DNA of 43,832 nt from a virus. The position numbers and the translations under genes were made by a program. The stretch is taken from IMG/VR virus record IMGVR_UViG_3300028883_001006, positions 1 through 43,832 of that record. One strand, written 5' to 3'. Of this stretch, positions 32,086-40,078 are shown piece by piece. A model generated the notes under the pieces. It was not told the origin of the DNA and did not search any database. It saw only the letters and a list, made by a program, of their open reading frames with translations. The stretch's first letter is position 1. Every line of letters starts with the position of its first letter.

Positions 32086-34951
32086 TTTTCTTACCCTTTT
32101 TCGCCTCTTCGAATGCCTCGAGATTAACACGGGTTTCGAGGAAGTCTTTGAGGGCTTCGTTATTGATCTTTAACATTCTTTCTTTTGGTCCTGCCATATG
32201 CCGTGCCCGCTTCTCATCTTCGATAGCATCTACGCTTTTGAGGGCGACTGTAACGGCGTTCATTTTGACGTCGCGTTCCCAATCGAAAGAGTCTGTAACG
32301 ATTTCGTTTACGGCAGACACCAGCTCTTTTTTCAGGAGATATTCGTCGAGGGTTTTTGAGACGCTGTCGCTTTTTATCGCGCTCCACACCGCCCATATAA
32401 TCTTTTCCTGATTTGTTAGGTCTTCGATACCTCTCGAGTCGTTTCTGCGCTTCCATGCGGCGTGGAGAGACGACTGGGCGTCGAGGTCGAGGTCGTTATC
32501 TGCGAGGATGCCGATAGAGAACAAGGGAGCCCATAATTCGAGCTCTCGCCCGTCCATCTGTTCGATTTTCGCCATAGATTCGAGGGTATTGTCGAAGATG
32601 TCTTTGAGCTCGTCGAAATGCTGGAACTTCCAGCAGTGGAGTCGATTACGCAGGTCCAGGAACGAGTTTCGGAATGCACGGGAGAACTCGAGTTTGCGGG
32701 ATTTGATTTCGTATAGCTTCTTTCGCCCGGGGGAGACCATATCGAGGCGAATAGTCCGAGATGCGAGGACAGTTCCTATGTGTTTTACGGAAGCGATCAC
32801 CTTTGGACCGAAAGCCTCGAAGGATTCGGTTTTCATCGATTCGCGGTCTCCGCCGACGCGCAGGACTTTCCCGCCCTTTTTGTATCCGTCGTTCAGAAGA
32901 CATCCGAGCTCGATCATAGCGGGATTTGAAGAGTTCCCGAGCTGTTCGGCCTCGTCGATAAGGAGAGTTGGTCGCAGAGCGTCCACCAGGCGGAAGAGGG
33001 CGGCAGGGGAGATATTCGAGGCGCGTTGTCCCTGCCACGATATTGCCTGCAGTATTTCGAGTATGGTCGATTTACCGGAGGCCTTGTTTCCGTGAAGCCA
33101 TATATAGGGGAAATACATCCAGATTCTATGCACGTATGACCCCATAACGAAGGCTGTCAGGATATGATAGTCTTCGGGATGTTTGAGCCATACGAACTTC
33201 TTCCATGTGTCGAGAATCCGCGCATACATTTCACCGGTTGCGACGTCCGGCGTATCACCTTTTAGGAAAGTCGTTGCCGAGTATGTTTCTACTGGGTCGG
33301 TGTTCCATGGAAGGTCTTCTTCGGGGTTCAGAGGCGCGGGCATTCTTTTTGCGAGGGCTCCGTCGGGCTCTGGGACAATCCTTTCGACCTTCATCTCGCC
33401 GTCGTCTTTTGAAACGCGCATAATCGACCAGGACCCGCCGAGTTCGTCGCGTTCGGCTACGAGGCACTGGGCGACAGCGGGAGAATTGACCTGAAAATCA
33501 AGGGCGGGGTGAAGCGGCCTTTCTTCGGTATATGCGAATCCCTCTTCATAAGAATGGGTTTTCTCGGTTTTGCATTTCGCGATTGCGCTGTTGAGAGTGG
33601 CTTTTGTAGCAACCCCCTTGAACGCTTTTTTGACCTCTTCGGAATATAGGCTTTCGAGGAAAGGGTCCCGCAGATCTGCGATTATCTCGACGATTTCGCG
33701 CATTGCTTCGATCCTGTCCCGCGGGTCTTTGATGTCTTTGCTTTTCGCGGTCAGCAGGTTTATGAGTGTGGGCGCGTTGCTGAGCATCTCCGCGGCCTTG
33801 TCTGCGGTTCCGTCCTTCTGCATCCATTCGTTGGGGTCTTTGATACCGTTAGGTAGGGCTGGGAGATACACTTCGCCGTGGCGAAGCTCTTTCTGTATTG
33901 CTTTTGCTGTTTGGATCAGCTTGTTCTGTCCGGCTTGGTCGTTATCGAGCAGAAGATATACACGTTTTTGGTTAATGAATTTCGGTGCGAACTTTGCGGC
34001 GGAAGATAATCCGAGGACTCCGACAGCGGGTATTCCCCACTGTTCGAGGGTTATAGCGTCCATTGCGCCTTCGCAGAAAGCGATTTCGCGTTTGGCGTTG
34101 TGTAGAGAGTGTTCGTTGTATAGCCAATCGACACCATGCCCATATACGGCAAACGGGAACACCCACCGCTTCTCTGACCTTTGGTTAGTGTTTCGGAAAA
34201 CCATCGATACGGGTTTCCCTCGCGAAAACACAGGGAACATGATCGAAGCCTGCGCGGGAATATTCTTGACATTGTTATCATCACTATACCGCAATATTCC
34301 TGCAAAACGTAGGTCTTCTATCGAAATTAACTCCAAAAGGGAGGTTGTGTAATTTTCGTCTGTTTTAGGGGGGAGGTTGGAGTCCCAACCTGGGGAGGTT
34401 GGTATACCAACCTGGGTAGGTTGGTCGTCCGACCTGGGGAGGTTGGGGGATTTTTTCACGATGAATGGGACAAGTTTTTCGATATTCAGGTATCCGAGGC
34501 GGAACTTTTTGATTATTTCGTCGTCGAGTCCGCGGTCTCTTAAATATCGGAGAGCAACCCCGCCCTGAGAACTCCACAGCGCGGCTTCGGCGAGCCGGAC
34601 GAGTTTTTCGATAGCGAGGATCCTTCGTTCTTCGAGGTCGAGGGCTTCGCGCTGTTCGTCGTTCATGGACAGGCGAACACCTGTTATCCCTGCGGCTTTT
34701 TTGAGGGCGGTCGCGAAATCGGTTCCGTCCATCTGTGCGATGAAATGGATTCCGTTCCCGCCGGCACCGCACACGAAACAGTTATATAGGGTTGTATCGC
34801 GGTTCATTGATATTGACGGGTTTTTATCGTCGTGGAAGGGGCACCGGAAGGAGAGTTCCGTTCCGCCTTTCGCTGGTTTCCACTGAATCCCGTATGAGTT
34901 CAGGATTGCTTCCGCGTCGAGCCGTTCGAGTATGAGGTCAATAGTGTTCAT
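32078..34951 (-). CDS. Primase-helicase (CHC2-TOPRIM-ATPase fusion)
   Basis: The product is 957 aa. N-terminal CHC2 zinc finger: C37, H40 (CPFHDDKNPS), C58, C61 (CFVCGAGGNG). TOPRIM catalytic core: IAFCEGAMDAITLEQWG and YLLLDNDQAGQ. The C-terminal ATPase/helicase-like half has Walker A LHGNKASGKST and Walker B PTLLIDEAEQL. It is the central replication enzyme of the phage: it makes primers and probably unwinds DNA. The linker between the primase zinc finger and TOPRIM carries an unusual proline-rich segment (QPTQVGIPTSPGW) encoded by the 22-bp iteron array. No separate replicative helicase is seen, so this protein plus RecD2 is the visible replication set. Confidence 0.88.
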   Translation of the reverse strand: MNTIDLILERLDAEAILNSYGIQWKPAKGGTELSFRCPFHDDKNPSISMNRDTTLYNCFVCGAGGNGIHFIAQMDGTDFATALKKAAGITGVRLSMNDEQREALDLEERRILAIEKLVRLAEAALWSSQGGVALRYLRDRGLDDEIIKKFRLGYLNIEKLVPFIVKKSPNLPRSDDQPTQVGIPTSPGWDSNLPPKTDENYTTSLLELISIEDLRFAGILRYSDDNNVKNIPAQASIMFPVFSRGKPVSMVFRNTNQRSEKRWVFPFAVYGHGVDWLYNEHSLHNAKREIAFCEGAMDAITLEQWGIPAVGVLGLSSAAKFAPKFINQKRVYLLLDNDQAGQNKLIQTAKAIQKELRHGEVYLPALPNGIKDPNEWMQKDGTADKAAEMLSNAPTLINLLTAKSKDIKDPRDRIEAMREIVEIIADLRDPFLESLYSEEVKKAFKGVATKATLNSAIAKCKTEKTHSYEEGFAYTEERPLHPALDFQVNSPAVAQCLVAERDELGGSWSIMRVSKDDGEMKVERIVPEPDGALAKRMPAPLNPEEDLPWNTDPVETYSATTFLKGDTPDVATGEMYARILDTWKKFVWLKHPEDYHILTAFVMGSYVHRIWMYFPYIWLHGNKASGKSTILEILQAISWQGQRASNISPAALFRLVDALRPTLLIDEAEQLGNSSNPAMIELGCLLNDGYKKGGKVLRVGGDRESMKTESFEAFGPKVIASVKHIGTVLASRTIRLDMVSPGRKKLYEIKSRKLEFSRAFRNSFLDLRNRLHCWKFQHFDELKDIFDNTLESMAKIEQMDGRELELWAPLFSIGILADNDLDLDAQSSLHAAWKRRNDSRGIEDLTNQEKIIWAVWSAIKSDSVSKTLDEYLLKKELVSAVNEIVTDSFDWERDVKMNAVTVALKSVDAIEDEKRARHMAGPKERMLKINNEALKDFLETRVNLEAFEEAKKGKKND
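34375..34446. repeat. 22-bp iteron array inside the primase gene
   Basis: GGTTGG recurs exactly every 22 bp at 34375, 34397, 34419 and 34441. Each of the three full units is itself near-palindromic: GGTTGGAGTCCCAACC, the perfect palindrome GGTTGGTATACCAACC, and GGTTGGTCGTCCGACC, separated by TGGGGA or TGGGTA. Because 22 is not a multiple of 3, the encoded residues are not a protein repeat; the repeat is a DNA-level signal. Confidence 0.8.
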
Positions 34952-34976
34952 GTCTTACGACTTTCTGGTTCAGGTG

Positions 34977-35177
34977 CTATTTGCTTTCTTTCGATTCGTG
35001 GTCTCGGTTAATTAGCGGCGTCCATCGTTCTTCGTCGATTCTATCGTTCAGCTTATCGAGTGCGGTTCCGACTTGTTCGAAGGTTTTGCCCATTTCGGAT
35101 AATTCTTCGAGTGCGGTTGCGACGCGCTCGAAAGCCTCGGCGATACGTATTTTTAGTTGTTCTTCGCGATGATCCAT
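34977..35177 (-). CDS. Small coiled-coil protein
   Basis: The product is 66 aa, MDHREEQLKIRIAEAFERVA onward, with heptads over almost its whole length (LEELSEMGKTFEQVGTALDKL). AAAGGAGACATAAA precedes the ATG. It lies between the 25-residue membrane peptide and the primase. It may be a helper or dimerising partner; no family is recognised. Confidence 0.65.
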   Translation of the reverse strand: MDHREEQLKIRIAEAFERVATALEELSEMGKTFEQVGTALDKLNDRIDEERWTPLINRDHESKESK

Positions 35178-35178
35178 T

Positions 35179-35256
35179 TTATGTCTCCTTTGCTATTCCG
35201 ATTGTCAGATACATTCCGGCGACGATGCCGAGTAGAAACGCGACGATGACGCTCAT
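35179..35256 (-). CDS. 25-residue single-membrane-span peptide
   Basis: MSVIVAFLLGIVAGMYLTIG followed by IAKET is a short peptide almost entirely made of one transmembrane segment. Its ATG (35256) overlaps the RecD2 stop as ATGA and AAGGAG lies 8 nt upstream, so it is probably translated by coupling. An 85-residue extension in the same frame lies inside the RecD2 gene and is rejected. Small membrane peptides in phage early operons may block superinfection or affect the host membrane; here the role is unknown. Confidence 0.65.
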   Translation of the reverse strand: MSVIVAFLLGIVAGMYLTIGIAKET

Positions 35257-37328
35257 TTCAAAAACTCCTTCATCCACGTGTTGCGGTTGTTCTGCTTGTT
35301 CGTTCGCACGGCGGTGTTGATTGCCTTCTCCGTCCCGACGATCCCGACCACTTCCTTCGCGCGCGTAATCGCAGTGTAAAGAAGGTTGCGCTGTAGCATG
35401 ATGTAATGGGTCGTATGCATCGGCATGATTACGCACTTGAACTCGCTTCCCTGGGATTTATGGACCGTGATCGCATAACTCAGGACAAGCTCCCCGAGGT
35501 ATTTCGCGGGATAGAAGAACCCGACGTTATCACTCCATCGAATCCAGAGCCCCGGGTCTTCGCCCTTCTGAACATCTTCGACTACGCCCCAGTCGCCATT
35601 GAACACGCCGAGTTTATAGTTATTCCTTATCTGCATTACTTTGTCGCCTACGTCGAACCTTCCCTGCGCACGGGGATTCAGCACTTTGCGCAGAATATCG
35701 TTCAGTGCCTTCGTGCCGATCGGGCCGCGTTTCATTGGGGAGATCACCTGAATGTCGTATATCGGATCGTATCCCCGAGCCTTCGCGGCGGCGAGAACGG
35801 ATTTCACGACCTTGTCGGCAATAGCTTCCGGATCTTCCTCTTCCCAGAAAACGAAATCGCTTCCCGGTGCGCCGAATGTCGGCGGAGTTCCTTTTATTAT
35901 CGCGTGGGCGTTGGTTACGATGAGCGAATCCAGCTTCTGCCGGACAATTTCGTCGAGGCGAACGACCGGAAGTTTGCGGGAATGGATCACATCTCGAAGG
36001 GGGTTGCCCGGTCCAACCGGTGGAAGCTGGTCGATGTCTCCGACCATGATAAGCCTGCCGCCCTCGGGAATAGCCTGCACAAGGCTGTCGAAAAGCTCGA
36101 TATCGACCATGCTCATCTCGTCGGCGATAATGTATTTCGCCGTCAGCGGGTTCTCCTCGCAGAAGAAGAACTTGCCCAACTGATCCGACCCTAACAGCCG
36201 GTGAATAGTCGTGGCCTCGCGCATGGTCATTTCCTCCATACGTTTCGCGGCCTTGCCTGTCGGCGCGCAAAGGGCGGTGTCTTCTTCGGGGAATATCTGC
36301 AGTAGTCGCTGGATTGTATATGTTTTACCCGTGCCCGGGTTTCCGGTGATCACCAGGACGGAGTTTTCGAGGGCGGCCTTTACTGCGAGTTTCTGTTTGT
36401 CGTTCAAGTCGTCCATCTCCGGCATACAACTCATCTGGAAATGACTGTTGGATATTTCAGTCAATTTCCCTGCGGCGTTCTCGGACTTCTTGCGGTATAT
36501 CTCGAGTCCCGCCCTTTCGCCGTCAAAATAGATGTTCGTGTATCCAGTCAGTAGAGATTTCACTTCGAGTTCTTCGAGGCATATATCCAGTTTCCGGAGT
36601 TCGGTGTCGATCTGTTTCACCGTTAGCCAGACATGGCCTGCGCCCTTCGCGGCGGAGTCCAATATCCAGTATATCGCGGCGGAACGGCGTCTGTAGTCGT
36701 TGGTTTCTATCCCCATCCGCTTCGCGATAGAGTCCGCGGTCCGAAAAGCTATTCCGGAGACCTCGACGAGACAATAGGGGTTAGATTCGATTCGTTCCCG
36801 AGCGTTCTTTTTGAAAGCCTGCCAGATGAGGCCGATTTGATAATCCGAAACTCCGAAGGAGGTCAGATATTTGACCAGCTCCCGCTCTTCTTCCTTACTG
36901 AATACTTCTTCGGCCTGTTCGGCGATTGATTCGGCCAGCTTGTGGGAGATCACCTCGGACATCGCGGCGACGTCCTGAAGTATCCCCGGTTCGAATATCC
37001 GATCTCCAAAAGCCTCTGCGAGTCGAAGCCCGTGGGCTTGTCCGACGCCCTCAAAATGGGTTGCGAGCCATTTCGCTATCCCGCCGATGTCGTTGGGAAT
37101 CGCTACATTGAATGATTTGAACTTGAATTGCTTGCCGAAAGTCTCGTGCCACTCCCATTCGCCCTCGAACTCTACTACTTCCCCTTCTTTGATACCTGGG
37201 AAATTGCCTTTGCAGGGGATATATTCCTGTTTAACTCGCAGTTCGAATATCGCGAAAGGTCCATTCTGATATTTAATCCGGTGAACGGTGCCCTTGATTT
37301 TGTCTTCGGTTGCTGTTGCGGTGCTCAT
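35253..37328 (-). CDS. RecD2-type DNA helicase
   Basis: The product is 691 aa. The N-terminal OB-like and helix-hairpin part is followed by SF1B helicase motifs in order: Walker A VITGNPGTGKTYTIQ, Walker B YIIADEMSMVD, motif III LIMVGDIDQLPPVGPG, then VHKSQGSEFKCVIMP and RNLLYTAITRAKEVV. This is the RecD2 family, 5'-3' helicases of replication and recombination-dependent repair. It starts 4 nt after the methylase-like gene and would be the phage's helicase beside the primase. Confidence 0.92.
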   Translation of the reverse strand: MSTATATEDKIKGTVHRIKYQNGPFAIFELRVKQEYIPCKGNFPGIKEGEVVEFEGEWEWHETFGKQFKFKSFNVAIPNDIGGIAKWLATHFEGVGQAHGLRLAEAFGDRIFEPGILQDVAAMSEVISHKLAESIAEQAEEVFSKEEERELVKYLTSFGVSDYQIGLIWQAFKKNARERIESNPYCLVEVSGIAFRTADSIAKRMGIETNDYRRRSAAIYWILDSAAKGAGHVWLTVKQIDTELRKLDICLEELEVKSLLTGYTNIYFDGERAGLEIYRKKSENAAGKLTEISNSHFQMSCMPEMDDLNDKQKLAVKAALENSVLVITGNPGTGKTYTIQRLLQIFPEEDTALCAPTGKAAKRMEEMTMREATTIHRLLGSDQLGKFFFCEENPLTAKYIIADEMSMVDIELFDSLVQAIPEGGRLIMVGDIDQLPPVGPGNPLRDVIHSRKLPVVRLDEIVRQKLDSLIVTNAHAIIKGTPPTFGAPGSDFVFWEEEDPEAIADKVVKSVLAAAKARGYDPIYDIQVISPMKRGPIGTKALNDILRKVLNPRAQGRFDVGDKVMQIRNNYKLGVFNGDWGVVEDVQKGEDPGLWIRWSDNVGFFYPAKYLGELVLSYAITVHKSQGSEFKCVIMPMHTTHYIMLQRNLLYTAITRAKEVVGIVGTEKAINTAVRTNKQNNRNTWMKEFLK

Positions 37329-37331
37329 TAT

Positions 37332-38111
37332 TTATCCCATCTCGAACAGTGTTAGCTGTTCGGTTTCTATAATTCGCGGGACACCGGTTTCTGGCGTCTC
37401 CGTGGGTTGGTTGGCATTGTTCTTTCGTGCTTCCCAGCTATCGACAATATTCCGCTGAGCCTGCGCGCATTGTTCGGGCGTCATTTCGCGCATCATTCCG
37501 CCGAGGAAAGTTCGACGGGTCTCGAACCCCCATTCGACAGTGCATTTGAGGGAGTCGCCGTTCAGGGCATACCCATTGACATTGAAGAAAAGCAGATTGA
37601 GCGCGGTCATCTTCGTGCAGATAGGGTCGAGATCAATTCCTGTGTAGTGGTTGTTCGGGCGTTCGATGATCATAGACACCATAAGCCTTCCGCTTCCGCA
37701 TGCCGGATCCAGAACAGCCCCCTCTTCTTGAGGGTCATAGGGCTGGTCGCCGAGATTGAGCTGTGTCATTAGGTCGCAAATGTGTTGTGGCGTGAAAAAC
37801 TGTCCGAGGGCTTGCTGGCGGGACTTGCTGTGCATAGCAAACTCCTCGTAAACCTTGCCGATTGCATCGTGTTGGATTTCCTGAGTTGCGGCCATGAGCA
37901 GATGAAAAGCTTCTGCGAAATAATCGGCTTCTCTATTTCCGATCGGGGAGTTGTTCCGGTATCGTCCGATCGTGCGTATATAATTCTCTTCCTGCTGAGT
38001 CAACGCATAGATCATAAGGTCAACCCAGTCTCCGAAGACGTTGCTGTATCCTCGTTCCTCGATCATCTCGAGGTTTCTAATAATTTGATTTATGTGTTCT
38101 GACGTTTTCAT
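37332..38111 (-). CDS. N6-adenine methylase-like protein lacking the catalytic NPPY motif
   Basis: The product is 259 aa of the HsdM / N6-methylase type. Seen: ALGQFFTPQHICDLM (about 101-115) and SAM-binding motif I VLDPACGSGRLM (133-144), then YTGIDLDPICTKM and NGDSLKCTVEWGFE. In active N6-methylases the last region would be followed by (N/D)PP(Y/F); here no such motif follows. Many short prophage versions share this, so the protein may bind DNA or SAM without methylating, or use another motif. No clear ribosome site was seen before ATG 38111. Confidence 0.75.
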   Translation of the reverse strand: MKTSEHINQIIRNLEMIEERGYSNVFGDWVDLMIYALTQQEENYIRTIGRYRNNSPIGNREADYFAEAFHLLMAATQEIQHDAIGKVYEEFAMHSKSRQQALGQFFTPQHICDLMTQLNLGDQPYDPQEEGAVLDPACGSGRLMVSMIIERPNNHYTGIDLDPICTKMTALNLLFFNVNGYALNGDSLKCTVEWGFETRRTFLGGMMREMTPEQCAQAQRNIVDSWEARKNNANQPTETPETGVPRIIETEQLTLFEMG

Positions 38112-38125
38112 AATTCATTCAAAAA

Positions 38126-38177
38126 CGGGCGGGTGATTGGCCGAGGAGAGGATGAAATGGCCATCCGGCCCCGCCCG
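38126..38177 (-). terminator. Intrinsic terminator-like hairpin before the methylase gene
   Basis: CGGGCGGG (38177-38170 read leftward) pairs with CCCGCCCG (38133-38126), with inner TGGCC/GGCCA pairing, followed by TTTTTGAATG. It would reduce transcription of the genes downstream of the recombination genes unless antitermination acts. Confidence 0.55.
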
Positions 38178-38182
38178 GGCTT

Positions 38183-38584
38183 TTACGCTGTTGCCGTTTC
38201 GAGTTCGTCGGCTTCTTCCGGCTCTTCCTCGGGAACCTCTTCCCAGTCGGCATCCTGAGCTTCACCGTTTCCCTCGTCCTCCTCACCGCCGCCGAGAGCC
38301 TTTACTTCGATTTCCTCTGGTTCTTCCCGCGCCGGTTCGCCGGCTTTGAAATCGATTTCGGTTTGCCTCATGTCCCCTTCGACCTCGTCGCTCGCCGACT
38401 TCATGGCGATCTTCGCTCTTGTCTCGGCATATACCACCATGTCCGACCGGAGCTCTTTCCAGAGGCAAAGCTTGGTGGCATCTCCGTGGAAAGCGTTGGG
38501 GGCGAGAACGGTTAAGGTGTCGATAGCCTCGAACTGTTTTGCGGTGTCCTTGAGGGTCTTCGCGGCATCTAATACTTCACTCAT
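38183..38584 (-). CDS. Acidic early protein of unknown function
   Basis: The product is 133 aa: a helical N-terminal domain (TLKDTAKQFEAIDTLTVLAP) followed by a long Glu-rich tail (EEEPEEADELETATA). AAGGAGAAATC precedes the ATG. The very acidic tail resembles the C-terminal tails of SSB-type proteins or DNA mimics. It lies one intergenic structured block downstream of the probable ssDNA-binding protein. Confidence 0.6.
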   Translation of the reverse strand: MSEVLDAAKTLKDTAKQFEAIDTLTVLAPNAFHGDATKLCLWKELRSDMVVYAETRAKIAMKSASDEVEGDMRQTEIDFKAGEPAREEPEEIEVKALGGGEEDEGNGEAQDADWEEVPEEEPEEADELETATA

Positions 38585-38593
38585 GATTTCTCC

Positions 38594-38682
38594 TTATGTG
38601 ATGGTTATGTGATTCTATGGTCTTTTTTTTCTCGCAAAAGCTTATTTGATGGTGCTTTGCTTATGTGACGGTTATTTGATTG
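38594..38682. repeat. Five 11-bp iterons TTATKTGAYKG
   Basis: TTATGTGATGG (38594), TTATGTGATTC (38605), TTATTTGATGG (38642), TTATGTGACGG (38661) and TTATTTGATTG (38672). Two of them form tandem pairs exactly 11 bp apart, one helical turn, so bound proteins would sit on one face of the helix. They lie between the structured element and the start of the acidic protein gene. Confidence 0.7.
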
Positions 38683-38687
38683 TTTGT

Positions 38688-38765
38688 CCGGCGCGGTGCC
38701 GAAATTTCATCGGCTCCCTTCGGAGAATACGGGGTTGCAAATCCCGTTTTATTCCACCGCACCGG
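38688..38765. other. Branched fold in an intergenic region, unknown RNA or DNA element
   Basis: An 11-bp stem (CCGGTGCGGTG with CACCGCGCCGG, one G-T pair) encloses three arms: GAATA...CGGG/CCCG...TATTC, CTCC-GAAG-GGAG, and CCGA...TCGG. The layout is like a tRNA-sized cloverleaf. Read on the plus strand one loop is TTGCAAA in a CGGGG/TCCCG stem, like a Cys anticodon arm, but there is no T arm, so it is not called a tRNA. It lies right after the stop of the probable ssDNA-binding protein gene. Confidence 0.5.
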
Positions 38766-38776
38766 GATATTATTGC

Positions 38777-39601
38777 CTAAAACGGCGCTTCCTCGTCGGC
38801 GCCTTCGTATGCTTCCGGATCGACATCCTGTCCTGCCATGCCTTCCGCATCCTTCGAGTATTCCTCCTCGACGATTTCCTCGTTCCGGCGTTCGTGGACG
38901 ATCTCCTTGAACTTCCGCAGTGCGAGATACTCCTGGGGAGTAAGAACCCTCTCCGCAGAGAAGATCGCGATAGAGACCTTGTATCCCTCGGGAGTGGTCT
39001 TCTTCTCCAGAGAAATCTTTGTCACGACCGCATTGGGCGGCAGGTTCTTCGTGCGAAGCCGAGAGGCGTATTCGTCGTAAGAGACGAGGCTTGTCGGCGG
39101 CAGGGTCAGCCTCGACGGGAAACTCTCGCCTTCGACGATTAACGCCATCCGGCGCATGTTCTTGCAGGCCTTTCCTTTCCCCTTGCCTTCCTCTGCCGAT
39201 CCCCATTGGTTCATCGGGCACGAAATACACTTCGAGTGTATCGGCTTCTGAACCGATTCGTCGGGTTCTTTGCCGTCGTAGCTGTAGCATACCGGCATGT
39301 TGTTGTCTTTGTCGTCCCAATAGGCGAACGATAGGTGGCTGTCGATGATCACACCGACCAGCTCCTTCACCATTTCCCCTTCGGGGTCTTCGAATTGCGC
39401 CGACTCGCGCATGATCTTGAACTGGGGAAGCCGTGGAACGACATCCTCCATTCCGTCGCGCAGATCCTCGGTGTAAAGTTTCTGCAGTTCGGGGTCTTCG
39501 GCCAATGCCTTCTGCAGGTCGTTGGCTTCGGTGTTAGCCAGAGCGAAGGTTCCGCTCTGCTTCTCGTCTTTCTTTTCTTTGGTCTTTGTTTCGGTGCTCA
39601 T
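38777..39601 (-). CDS. Probable phage ssDNA-binding protein with zinc-like motif
   Basis: The product is 274 aa. There is a beta-rich N-terminal half (PRLPQFKIM, then VVIDS-like VGVIIDSHLSFAYWDDKD), a Cys cluster (CISCPMNQWG ... ACKNMRRMALI), and a very acidic end (EAYEGADEEAPF) as in SSB-type proteins that bind partners with a charged tail. The pattern of Cys-x2-Cys-P-x-N-x-W-G and the partner coiled-coil gene upstream are typical of phage recombination/replication modules. The family is not named with certainty. Confidence 0.55.
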   Translation of the reverse strand: MSTETKTKEKKDEKQSGTFALANTEANDLQKALAEDPELQKLYTEDLRDGMEDVVPRLPQFKIMRESAQFEDPEGEMVKELVGVIIDSHLSFAYWDDKDNNMPVCYSYDGKEPDESVQKPIHSKCISCPMNQWGSAEEGKGKGKACKNMRRMALIVEGESFPSRLTLPPTSLVSYDEYASRLRTKNLPPNAVVTKISLEKKTTPEGYKVSIAIFSAERVLTPQEYLALRKFKEIVHERRNEEIVEEEYSKDAEGMAGQDVDPEAYEGADEEAPF

Positions 39602-39613
39602 TGCACTTCCTCC

Positions 39614-40078
39614 TTAGTTGACGTTTGCAATTGCGACCAAAAGGTCTTTTTCGTTCATCAAGCCCTGATACTGATCAAGGGCTATTCGGAGATCGAACTC
39701 CACCTCGACCCTCTGGTCGCGGTATTCTTTGATCTCCATTGCGAGGGTTTGATACTCCTCGTGTTTGTCGAGACGGGATGCGAGTTCCGCCTTGCGTTCC
39801 GTATCGTTCGAGAACATCTTCTTCTCCTTTCCGGTGTTCTCGTCGATATAGGTTGCACCGGCGATATCGCCAGTCAGCTCCATCTCGATCGCCTTCATGC
39901 GGTTCTGCCGCATTTCGGAATCGAACTTGTCGATCTCGTGAAGGGCTTTCCTGGCTTCGATGACCCTCATGCCTGCTTCCCGCACCGCATTAAGCGCCTC
40001 GGAACATTCGACAATGAGCTGTCCGCGGAAGTTCAGAACTCCCTTCTGTGGGTCCAGTCCTACACTGGTTCCTGACAT
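39614..40078 (-). CDS. Coiled-coil early protein, probable partner of the ssDNA-binding protein
   Basis: The product is 154 aa from MSGTSVGLDPQKG at 40078, chosen for AAAGGAGGAATT directly ahead; the 209-aa reading begins inside the previous gene. Two long helices with heptads (VRVIEARKAL-like VREAGMRVIEARKALHEIDK, then EYQTLAMEIKEYRDQRVEVE) suggest a coiled coil. Its place before the ssDNA-binding-like gene recalls phage recombination helper proteins. Function not established. Confidence 0.6.
   Translation of the reverse strand: MSGTSVGLDPQKGVLNFRGQLIVECSEALNAVREAGMRVIEARKALHEIDKFDSEMRQNRMKAIEMELTGDIAGATYIDENTGKEKKMFSNDTERKAELASRLDKHEEYQTLAMEIKEYRDQRVEVEFDLRIALDQYQGLMNEKDLLVAIANVN

Noticed and set aside
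35257-35436. N-terminal extension of the 25-residue membrane peptide
   Set aside because: It lies wholly inside the RecD2 gene and has shadow-type composition; the ATGA overlap and the ribosome site support the short form.
38688-38765. tRNA-Cys on the plus strand
   Set aside because: One arm resembles a Cys anticodon arm, but there is no T arm, the outer stem is 11 bp, and the arms are not in tRNA order.
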